Assembly: GCA_015494535.1 (NCBI GenBank)
Contig: WGBC01000098.1
Coordinates: 1-47,278, forward strand
From: Nitratiruptor sp.
GTDB taxonomy: Bacteria; Campylobacterota; Campylobacteria; Campylobacterales; Nitratiruptoraceae
DNA length: 47,278 nucleotides
Reading direction: 5' to 3'
In this document: piece by piece, positions 8,387-16,255 of the stretch
Position numbering within the stretch: the first letter of the stretch is position 1
Layout of the letters: the number at the start of each line of letters is the position of its first letter
Program-made: the position numbers and the translations under genes
The notes under the pieces: model-generated
Seen by the model: only the letters and a program-made list of their open reading frames with translations
Databases searched by the model: none
Told to the model about the DNA's origin: nothing

Positions 8387-9071
8387 GCTTAGCGAACACA
8401 AGCGAAAACTACTACTGGATACCTTGGTCTTCGAGACGCTGGGCCAACCAGAAAAAGAGCGGGAATTCAAAATAAAATCCCTCAAAAAATGGGGATTCGA
8501 TCTCCTCAGTGCCAAAAGCGGGGAAAAAAGCACAATTTTTGCCCTGAGTGAGGGCAAAAGCGTAGGCGATACCTTCACGCAGGAAAACAGCCAATACACC
8601 ATAACCGAAATTTTCAAAGAACTCCCCAAAAATAAAAAGATTTTCGCCCATATCGAGATGATGGAAGGAAAAGCATATTTGTGCGTAGATTTGCGAGAAG
8701 ATGAGCAAACTCAAGAGATTTTGCGCATCGAGGCCGGCGAGATACTGCTAGCCTTCTTGCACAAGCACAAATTTGTCAAAATCATAGAAGCCTTGCACGA
8801 TATAGGCACCGCCGCCACACTTATCAAACATCATGGTGAAGAGGGTAAGCCATTAAGCTTTGAAGAGCTACCGCCAGTGGCTAGAAGGTTTTTGCGAGAG
8901 GCCAAAAAAATAGAAAAAGAGATGGGATTTGGGCGCGTGGCTCTTGCATATTTTGGGGAAAATAAAGATAAAAAAGCAAGATTTCATCTGAACTGGATGG
9001 TGCCAACAATCGCGCTTTTTGATGAGCATATCGCACAAAAGATCGACAAAACTTTAGCGGAGTTTGTGTGA
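8385..9071 (+). CDS. Protein of unknown function, first gene of a two-gene cassette
   Basis: ORF MLSEHKRKLLLDTLVFETLG... with SD AGGAG; overlaps the next gene by 4 nt. No family recognised. Confidence 0.75.
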   Translation: MLSEHKRKLLLDTLVFETLGQPEKEREFKIKSLKKWGFDLLSAKSGEKSTIFALSEGKSVGDTFTQENSQYTITEIFKELPKNKKIFAHIEMMEGKAYLCVDLREDEQTQEILRIEAGEILLAFLHKHKFVKIIEALHDIGTAATLIKHHGEEGKPLSFEELPPVARRFLREAKKIEKEMGFGRVALAYFGENKDKKARFHLNWMVPTIALFDEHIAQKIDKTLAEFV

Positions 9072-9778
9072 TGCTGATAGCCTGGAATGCGATAATCCCT
9101 GAAAATGGAGAGTTTTTGCGCGATAGCCAGGATGCTTTTATCCCTCGCAACGAAATTATGGAAGCTATCGAGAGCGCAATGCTCTTTTACTACATTAAAA
9201 AAGACAAAGCGATTGAGCAAAGAGTCAAAAAGATGATTCTAAGCGTCGATACGAAACCGAAGCTCAAAACCCTCGCAAAAGAGATAAAAGCGCTCATTTT
9301 CGACAAACACCCATTAAAAGTCGAGATGCCAGAGAAGATCTATTTGCCAAAAGAGGGTATCCAAAAGGTAGCGATTGAGCGATTTGATTTTGCAAAAAAA
9401 GAGTTTATAGAGCGCAATGAGTGCGAAATTTTTAAAGGCACGATTGAGTTCACAATCGATGGTATCGCGCCTCTTAAAGCAGCCCTTACTTCCTATGCAA
9501 GAGGCCTGGCTGAGCAGGAGCACATGCTTTCGGAAGGATCGATACTGGAGCCATACATCGCTCAAATACAAAACAGCATAGCCAATGAGTGGGATATGAC
9601 GCTTCGCATAGGAGCTTGGACTACAACACCCTACAAAGGGGATCTGCTCTTTTTTTGGCGCATCAAAGAGGTTAGAGAAAAGCTGCTCAAAGAGTTCAAG
9701 CTAGATATTCGACCAAAAGATATTCTCTTCATTCCAAAATTCAAAGAGTTCGTAGGCTGGTGCGAATACAAAGATTAA
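9068..9778 (+). CDS. Unknown protein with possible divergent RAMP (Csm5-like) features
   Basis: Ordered segments FIPRNEIMEAIESAMLFY, FIERNECEIFKGTIEFTIDG, WDMTLRIGAWTTTPYKG and a C-terminal FVGWCEY parallel, from memory, the Csm5 segments YIPGSSLKGAIRT, (L)YREC..G..FEFEI, LGxGSGxxxKT and (Y)EMG. Confidence 0.4.
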   Translation: MMLIAWNAIIPENGEFLRDSQDAFIPRNEIMEAIESAMLFYYIKKDKAIEQRVKKMILSVDTKPKLKTLAKEIKALIFDKHPLKVEMPEKIYLPKEGIQKVAIERFDFAKKEFIERNECEIFKGTIEFTIDGIAPLKAALTSYARGLAEQEHMLSEGSILEPYIAQIQNSIANEWDMTLRIGAWTTTPYKGDLLFFWRIKEVREKLLKEFKLDIRPKDILFIPKFKEFVGWCEYKD

Positions 9779-10533
9779 TCCCACTCTCCCATGTGCTCGA
9801 TGAGGGCGTTATGAATCGTTCCATTGGAGGCGACAATAATGTCGCCAAAGCGGTAGGGTTCGCCCTTGTGGTTGGTAACCTTGCCACCGGCTTCCTGAAC
9901 CAATAAAATCCCTGCCGCCACATCCCAAGGCTTGAGATTGACCTCGTAAAAGCCTCCAAATCTCCCACACGCCACGTATGCTAGGTCGATCGAAGCGCTG
10001 CCTAGGCGCCTAATGTCTCTGGTAATTGGCAAGAGATTTTGCATGGTTCGCATAACAAAGCGAAAATCTTTTCCTCTTTTTGTCTTAGTATAGGGGAAGC
10101 CGGTAGCTAGCAAGGCATTGATAAGCTCGCCATCTTTGCTCACTTCGATTCTTTCGCCATTGAGGTACGCACCCTCTCCCTTTTTGGCATAGAAAAACTC
10201 CTCCAAAATGGGATTGTAGATTGCTGCCTCTATTGGCTTACCATCCTCCCACACCCCAACGCTTATAGCGGTATAGGCGATATGGTGCACGAAATTGGTA
10301 GTCCCATCAATTGGATCGATATAGATTGCCTTTTTGGCTTCCTGCACGCTAGCGCTCTCTTCACCAACAATCGTAAATCCGGCATAGCGTTTTTGCAAAG
10401 CCTCGCTCAAAAACTCTTCAATCTTTATATCGTACTGCGTCAATAGATCGACGCTACCTTTTTTGTGCACCTCTTTTTTGCCCCAGTAGCCCTCTTTTAA
10501 AATCTTGCCAGCCTCATGGATAATCTCTCGCAC
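9775..10533 (-). CDS. Inositol monophosphatase family protein (SuhB-like)
   Basis: VGEESA, IYIDPIDGTTNFVHHI and WDVAAGILLVQEAGG motifs. Confidence 0.93.
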   Translation of the reverse strand: MREIIHEAGKILKEGYWGKKEVHKKGSVDLLTQYDIKIEEFLSEALQKRYAGFTIVGEESASVQEAKKAIYIDPIDGTTNFVHHIAYTAISVGVWEDGKPIEAAIYNPILEEFFYAKKGEGAYLNGERIEVSKDGELINALLATGFPYTKTKRGKDFRFVMRTMQNLLPITRDIRRLGSASIDLAYVACGRFGGFYEVNLKPWDVAAGILLVQEAGGKVTNHKGEPYRFGDIIVASNGTIHNALIEHMGEWD

Positions 10534-10618
10534 CGTTAACCTTTTATTAATTTTTTATTAATTTTTGTAATGTTTATTTATCCTATCATTACTATGACAA
10601 AACATCAGGAGGTATGCT

Positions 10619-12025
10619 ATGAAAAAAACACTCATTATGTCAACAGTCACAGCAATAATTTTAAGCGCTGCGACGATTCATTTCAACGAAGCGCCTAAGA
10701 ACTTCACGCGCATCATGCCACAGGGCGGAAGCAATGTAGTCATCTCATATTATGACGCCATCAAAGATGCAAAAGAGAGCGTCGTCAACATCTCTACAAA
10801 AAAACGCATCAAAATGCCAAACCTACACAGTATGCCATTTTTCAATGATCCCTTCTTCAAGCAGTTTTTTGGCCCTATGTTTAAAGATAGGCTTCCAAGA
10901 AACAGGATTGAAAGAAGCTTGGGAAGTGGCGTGATTATCAGTAGCGACGGTTATATCGTCACCAACAACCATGTAATCAAAAACGCAGACGAGATTACAG
11001 TTACTTTGCCAGGCGATGATAAAGAGTATAAGGCCAAAGTAGTAGGCAAAGACGCCTTGACGGACTTGGCAGTGATTAAAATTGACAAAAAGGGGCTTAA
11101 AGCCATCAAAATCGCCGACTCATCCAAGATCAAACCAGGCGACGTGGTCTTTGCCATAGGCAACCCTTTTGGCATAGGCGAAACAATTACACAAGGAATC
11201 ATAAGCGCCACTAACAGAAACAATGTAGGTATCAACACCTACGAAAACTTCATCCAAACCGACGCTGCCATCAATCCTGGCAATAGCGGAGGAGCGTTGG
11301 TTGATAGCAGAGGAGCGCTCATTGGTATCAATAGCGCTATTATTACTAGAAGCGGTGGCAATAATGGTATTGGCTTTGCGATTCCATCAAATATGATGAA
11401 AGAGGTAGTCAAAAAGCTTATTGAAAAAGGAAAGATCGAAAGAGGCTATCTTGGCGTGCTCATTGAAGATCTCAAAGGTGATCTCAAGGAGGTCTACAAG
11501 CACAAATATGGTGCGGTCATCGTAGATGTAACCAAAGATAGCGCAGCTGACAAAGCGGGACTTAAAAGAGGCGATCTCATCATCGCAGTCAATGGCGAAA
11601 AAATCGAAGATGCAAACGAGCTCAAAACAATTATTGGCTCATTCCCTCCAAACAAAAAAATAACCATCACCTATGAGAGAAACCGCCACACCTATACGAC
11701 CACAGTCAAACTAGGAGAGCGGCCAAGTGAAAGCAGCAGCGAAGCCACTGAAGAGCTCAAAGGGCTCAGTGTGCAAACACTTGATGAAAATTTGCGAAAG
11801 ATGTACAATATTCCATCAGATATCAAAGGCGTTTTCGTCACAGATGTGAAAGAAAAAAGCGCAGCCGAAAAAGCTGGCATTAAGCCAGGGGATGTGATTG
11901 TGGGCATTGAGGATATGAATATCGAAAACGTGGAAGATCTCAAAAAAGCCCTCAACAAATATAAGGGGCCCAAAAGAGTATTTATCAAACGCCAGGGCAT
12001 CCCGCTTATCTTGGTTCTCAAGTAA
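10619..12025 (+). CDS. htrA: HtrA/DegP-family periplasmic serine protease with two PDZ domains
   Basis: GSGVIISSDGYIVTNNHVI (His), TDLAVIKI (Asp), GNSGGALV (Ser), two PDZ segments. Confidence 0.96.
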   Translation: MKKTLIMSTVTAIILSAATIHFNEAPKNFTRIMPQGGSNVVISYYDAIKDAKESVVNISTKKRIKMPNLHSMPFFNDPFFKQFFGPMFKDRLPRNRIERSLGSGVIISSDGYIVTNNHVIKNADEITVTLPGDDKEYKAKVVGKDALTDLAVIKIDKKGLKAIKIADSSKIKPGDVVFAIGNPFGIGETITQGIISATNRNNVGINTYENFIQTDAAINPGNSGGALVDSRGALIGINSAIITRSGGNNGIGFAIPSNMMKEVVKKLIEKGKIERGYLGVLIEDLKGDLKEVYKHKYGAVIVDVTKDSAADKAGLKRGDLIIAVNGEKIEDANELKTIIGSFPPNKKITITYERNRHTYTTTVKLGERPSESSSEATEELKGLSVQTLDENLRKMYNIPSDIKGVFVTDVKEKSAAEKAGIKPGDVIVGIEDMNIENVEDLKKALNKYKGPKRVFIKRQGIPLILVLK

Positions 12026-12030
12026 TTTTC

Positions 12031-12044
12031 GCCCCCTTTGGGGC
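12031..12044 (+). other. Small GC hairpin between htrA and the response regulator gene
   Basis: GCCCC-CTTT-GGGGC; no following T tract (ATAAAGG). Confidence 0.4.
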
Positions 12045-12057
12045 ATAAAGGATAGCC

Positions 12058-12717
12058 ATGAAAGTAGCGATGATCGAGGATGATATAGAATTAGCTGAAA
12101 TCTTGAGCGAATATCTCAAAAAGTATGGGATTGAGGTAGAAAACTATGAAGATCCCTTTATCGCACTCTCAGCCCTTCGCATAGCCAAAGATTACGACGC
12201 GCTTATTTTGGATCTTACGCTGCCCGGCATGGATGGTTTAGAGATTCTCAAAAAAATCCGTGAATTTAGCGATCTGCCTATCATTATCTCTAGTGCTAGA
12301 AGCGATCTCAGCGACAAAGTAATAGGGCTTGAGCTTGGAGCAGACGACTACCTGCCAAAGCCATACGATCCAAAGGAGCTGGAAGCCAGGCTCAAAGCGA
12401 TTACCAGAAGAAGAGCCAAACCACCAAAAGAGCCGGATCTCAAAATCTACAAACACCGCAGAGAAATCCATTTCAAAAACAAGCCTCTGCCTCTCACTCC
12501 TGCAGAGTTCGAGGTGCTCAGCTACCTGATTGAACATCCCAACCAACCAATAGAGCGCGAAGAGCTTCTTTATACCTGTGAGAACCTCAGCGAAAATGCT
12601 TCAGAAAAGACGATAGACGTGATAATAAGCCGCATTCGCCACAAACTCGGTGAAGATCCCAAAAATCCGCGCTATATCCTCTCGGTGCGAGGCATTGGAT
12701 ATAAATTCGTTCCATGA
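12058..12717 (+). CDS. OmpR-family response regulator (CprR-like by synteny)
   Basis: Receiver: IEDD, LDLTLPGMDGLEIL, KPYDPKEL; C-terminal winged helix. Directly downstream of htrA. Confidence 0.93.
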   Translation: MKVAMIEDDIELAEILSEYLKKYGIEVENYEDPFIALSALRIAKDYDALILDLTLPGMDGLEILKKIREFSDLPIIISSARSDLSDKVIGLELGADDYLPKPYDPKELEARLKAITRRRAKPPKEPDLKIYKHRREIHFKNKPLPLTPAEFEVLSYLIEHPNQPIEREELLYTCENLSENASEKTIDVIISRIRHKLGEDPKNPRYILSVRGIGYKFVP

Positions 12718-13934
12718 AAAAGAGCTCTATTTTTCTTTGGATCACAATTATCTTCCTCCTTGCCTTCATAGGCATCGGAGCCTCTTATATGCTCTCGCTC
12801 AAATATATCAAAGCAAACAGCCAAAACCAGACCCAAAAGCGCTTCGACTTTATCTCACAGTCGCTCATCTGGCAGCTTGGCACCATACAAAATCCAAACA
12901 GCCTCATAAAAGATTTGCAAAAGCTAGATCTCTTGCCCATCACCCACCCAAAAGAGATCATCCACATCATCAAACATGCCAAAATCATCAAACGCACCCG
13001 CTATCCCGTAGGCGAGATAATTATCCTCAAATACCAAAATAGCTACTACATCTGGGTGCAAAGCTACGGCAATACGCTGCTTTTGCAAGACGTATCGCAA
13101 AATATAGAGACCCTCAAAATGCTCTATACCACCATATTTATCATCATCGTCGCCCTGTTGCTGCTGATTTACATCCTCATCCTCATCAAACTACGCCCTC
13201 TCAAAAAGATCACAAAAGAGATCGAAAAGTTCTCCCAAGGAAAGCTAGATCTTGATCTGGGTATCAAAGGCTTTAAAGAGATCCAAGAAGTAGCAAACGC
13301 CTTACAAGAAGCGGCAACCTCTCTCAAAAACATCCAAAATTCGCGCAAACTGCTACTAAGAAACATCATGCATGAGCTCAAAACCCCCATCACCAAAGGA
13401 CGTATCCAAGCAGAGATGGTAGAAGATCCCAAACAAAAACAGCGTCTTATCCAAATTTTTGAAAAACTCAATTCCCTCATCAACGAACTTGCAGCCATCG
13501 AAGCGGTTAACGCAAAGATAAAGCCAAATTTGGAGAGTTTGCAGCTTAGTGACATCGTGGATGAAGCCATCAATATTGGCATGTTCGACAAAAAGGACCT
13601 CACCATTATCCAAAACGCCAATCCAACCATTAAAGCAGACTATAAGCTTCTCTCCATCGCCATCAAAAACCTCATCGACAACGCCATCAAATACTCGCAA
13701 GATAGCAGAGCTACAATCGTCTTGGAAAACGACGCCATCAAGATCATCAACCAAGCCCCGCCTCTTCGCTATGAACTTGACTACTTCTTGGAGCCATTTA
13801 GCAAAGAGGGCAAAAAGAGCGGCTTTGGCCTAGGACTCTATCTAGTGGACAACATCCTCAAAATGCATCTATTCACACTCCGCTACTCCCACCAAGAGGG
13901 CAAAAATATCTTTACTATTAAGTTTTCTAAATAA
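12714..13934 (+). CDS. Sensor histidine kinase, ArsS/CprS-like
   Basis: Two TM segments, H-box MHELKTPITKGRIQAEM, N-box LIDNAIKYS, GFGLGLYLV. Confidence 0.92.
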   Translation: MKKSSIFLWITIIFLLAFIGIGASYMLSLKYIKANSQNQTQKRFDFISQSLIWQLGTIQNPNSLIKDLQKLDLLPITHPKEIIHIIKHAKIIKRTRYPVGEIIILKYQNSYYIWVQSYGNTLLLQDVSQNIETLKMLYTTIFIIIVALLLLIYILILIKLRPLKKITKEIEKFSQGKLDLDLGIKGFKEIQEVANALQEAATSLKNIQNSRKLLLRNIMHELKTPITKGRIQAEMVEDPKQKQRLIQIFEKLNSLINELAAIEAVNAKIKPNLESLQLSDIVDEAINIGMFDKKDLTIIQNANPTIKADYKLLSIAIKNLIDNAIKYSQDSRATIVLENDAIKIINQAPPLRYELDYFLEPFSKEGKKSGFGLGLYLVDNILKMHLFTLRYSHQEGKNIFTIKFSK

Positions 13935-13979
13935 TATTTCTATTTTATCGATAATACAAAAAAATCTGGAGGATATGTC

Positions 13980-15830
13980 ATGCAAAAAATTTTGGCAATC
14001 CTACTATTATTATGCTCACTGCTTTTCGCGCAAAATCTTGATAAGCTTTTAAAAAAATATGAACAAGAATCAGAGCTCTCCAAAATCACCAAAATAGATA
14101 CAGCCGGCTATGTCTATATCTACACAAGACAGATGCTCTCCACCATGCAGGCATACACATTGGCGGATGTGCTCAAAAGCGTACCGGGCCTCAACTATAC
14201 ACTCACGCCAAACAATCTCAACCTCTTTACCTATCCTTCATCCTCTTATATTCCCGCAACTTCTGCCAGACTCTATATCAATGATCATGACGTCACTAGC
14301 GCTTCGTTTGGAAGTGCTCTGCTTATTTGGGGGGAGATGCCAATAGAATATATTGATCACATTGAAGTGTATAAGGGTTCAGCTTCCATAGAATTCGGAG
14401 ATGAGACGGGGATTGTCATTATAAAAGTCTATACCAAACTTGCAAAGAGAGAGATAGGCAATAAACTGCGCCTAAGAGCCGATTCGCTAGGCTCAAAAAG
14501 TATTGATACCTATAATGCACATATGACAAACGATGAACGCTCTCTCTTTTTATATCTTCATGGCGCAGACACAAAATCCAAACACTATCACATCCAAGAA
14601 AGCACCATCTCCAAAGACAAAAACGACTTTACGTTCTATGCCAACTACTCCAACAAAATCATCTCCATAGAAGCTTCCCATTATGCTATCAACAAAGATC
14701 CATTTTTGGGATATGGACGCAGCAAAAGACCTCTTGGAGGAGGGCTTGATGCCAAACACTCCTATCTCAATCTTAATACCAAATTTTTGGGAGCAGACTG
14801 GAATCTCGCATATGACAGGCTTAATTACAAGCGTGTCTATAAAGATGCGCAAGGGGTCTATACTGCCCAAGGCTATGTGCAAGACTATCGTCTCGACTTC
14901 ACTGATGACATATTTACATTAGCTATCAAAAACCGCATTAAAGATACAAAAAACTCGTTACTGATTGGTGGCTTTTATAAGTTTAAACAATTTAAACAAA
15001 AAGGCAGCTTCGATGCTATCCATACTAGCTTTTCAAACTCTTTCCATCTCTTTAGTCTCTATGCGGAAGAGAGCTACTCTTTCAATAAGGATCTTTTAGC
15101 AATCTTCTCACTTAAAGGTGATTTCTACTTTTACGATAGAGATGTCAAAGATCATGCCAAGTCAACTTTACGTATAGGGGTAATTAAAAATATAGATACT
15201 TGGCAGCTAAAAAGCTTCTATACAAAAACATATTTTCCCCTACAATTTTATGCTCTCTACTCGAAAGATGGCATGCCTCTTAAGACAAATCCAAATCTTA
15301 AGTTTCCAACATTAGACAACCTTACATTTGAAGCAGCTCATAAAAAGTCAAACTATATTATCAAATATAAACTAGGCATGCGCAGTCTCAAAAATACGCT
15401 ACTCTACTCCCCACAACAAGGATATTATAATAATAAAAATACTTTTTACTGTACTCTAGCTGAGATAAATTTCGAGTACAACATCGATGCATACAACAAG
15501 CTCTATCTAGATATTGCAAAAGGTATGAACTCCCAAGACAACTATTCACCGGATCTACAAATCAACCTGCGCCTTTACAACGCCTGGGAGAATCTACAAC
15601 TCTACAACGAGCTGCTCTATAAAAACGATTATACCTATTACGGTACTAAAGTAAAACAATCATTAGACTATACATTGGCTATGAAATACCAAGTTACAAA
15701 AGATTTAAGCATAGGTATCAGAGGTGAAAATCTATTCAATAAAGGCTTTCGACAAGCGTATCGTAGTGTAGATACTGCTTATCCTGTCACAGACAGACGC
15801 TATATTTTCAATGTGGAGTATACGTTTTGA
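13980..15830 (+). CDS. TonB-dependent outer-membrane receptor
   Basis: Signal peptide; plug-like TLADVLKSVPGLNYT...ARLYINDHDVTS...IEYIDHIEVYKGSASIEFGDETGIVIIKVYTK; C-terminal beta-strand ending in Phe (FNVEYTF). Confidence 0.9.
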   Translation: MQKILAILLLLCSLLFAQNLDKLLKKYEQESELSKITKIDTAGYVYIYTRQMLSTMQAYTLADVLKSVPGLNYTLTPNNLNLFTYPSSSYIPATSARLYINDHDVTSASFGSALLIWGEMPIEYIDHIEVYKGSASIEFGDETGIVIIKVYTKLAKREIGNKLRLRADSLGSKSIDTYNAHMTNDERSLFLYLHGADTKSKHYHIQESTISKDKNDFTFYANYSNKIISIEASHYAINKDPFLGYGRSKRPLGGGLDAKHSYLNLNTKFLGADWNLAYDRLNYKRVYKDAQGVYTAQGYVQDYRLDFTDDIFTLAIKNRIKDTKNSLLIGGFYKFKQFKQKGSFDAIHTSFSNSFHLFSLYAEESYSFNKDLLAIFSLKGDFYFYDRDVKDHAKSTLRIGVIKNIDTWQLKSFYTKTYFPLQFYALYSKDGMPLKTNPNLKFPTLDNLTFEAAHKKSNYIIKYKLGMRSLKNTLLYSPQQGYYNNKNTFYCTLAEINFEYNIDAYNKLYLDIAKGMNSQDNYSPDLQINLRLYNAWENLQLYNELLYKNDYTYYGTKVKQSLDYTLAMKYQVTKDLSIGIRGENLFNKGFRQAYRSVDTAYPVTDRRYIFNVEYTF

Positions 15831-16255
15831 AACGCTTGAGCATTCTACTTTTTACCATACTCTTTTTGCAGGCTTCACCTCTAGATACGGAAAAAGAGAT
15901 ATACAAGATTATCGTTCATGCTATTTTCCCACACAAACAGACTGTCACTATTTGGTTTGACGATCCCAATGAATTTGGTGCGCTTATGCGTCTCAAAGAG
16001 GCTGTGTTTGTACAATCTCCGGAAGATGCGGATATGCTCTTTGTCTCACACGAAAAGAGCTTTCAAAACATTCCATCACATAAGATTATCTTCGTCAATA
16101 GCTATTCACTCTTGAAAAAATATCAAAGTACAGCAATTGGAGGGTTTTTCTGGCAAAAAGGGCGACCAAATATCGTTTTTATGCGTAAGTCTTTGCAAAA
16201 ACACCATATTATACTTCCGCCCGATTTGCAAAAATATATAGAGGATGAACTGTGA
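15827..16255 (+). CDS. Small exported YfiR/DUF4154-like periplasmic protein
   Basis: Signal peptide MKRLSILLFTILFLQA; ADMLFVSHEKSFQNIPSHKIIFVN...GGFFWQKGRPNIVFMRKSLQKHHIILPPDLQKYI resembles the C-terminal half of YfiR family proteins. Confidence 0.6.
   Translation: MKRLSILLFTILFLQASPLDTEKEIYKIIVHAIFPHKQTVTIWFDDPNEFGALMRLKEAVFVQSPEDADMLFVSHEKSFQNIPSHKIIFVNSYSLLKKYQSTAIGGFFWQKGRPNIVFMRKSLQKHHIILPPDLQKYIEDEL

Noticed and set aside
9068-9778. Reading the RAMP-like gene as evidence for a CRISPR-Cas locus
   Set aside because: No direct-repeat array, Cas10, Cas6 or Cas1/2 ORF anywhere in the window; only a remote motif resemblance.
10534-10618. TTATTAATTTTTTATTAATTTTT direct repeat before htrA as a regulatory repeat
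   Set aside because: Looks like the AT-rich T-tract upstream of a normal epsilonproteobacterial promoter.
12031-12044. GC hairpin after htrA as a strong terminator
   Set aside because: Only 5 bp with no T tract, followed directly by the SD of the response regulator; more likely weak attenuation or chance.
13948-13966. TTATCGATAA palindrome upstream of the TonB receptor as a Fur box
   Set aside because: Only 10 bp and a poor match to the Fur consensus; insufficient support.
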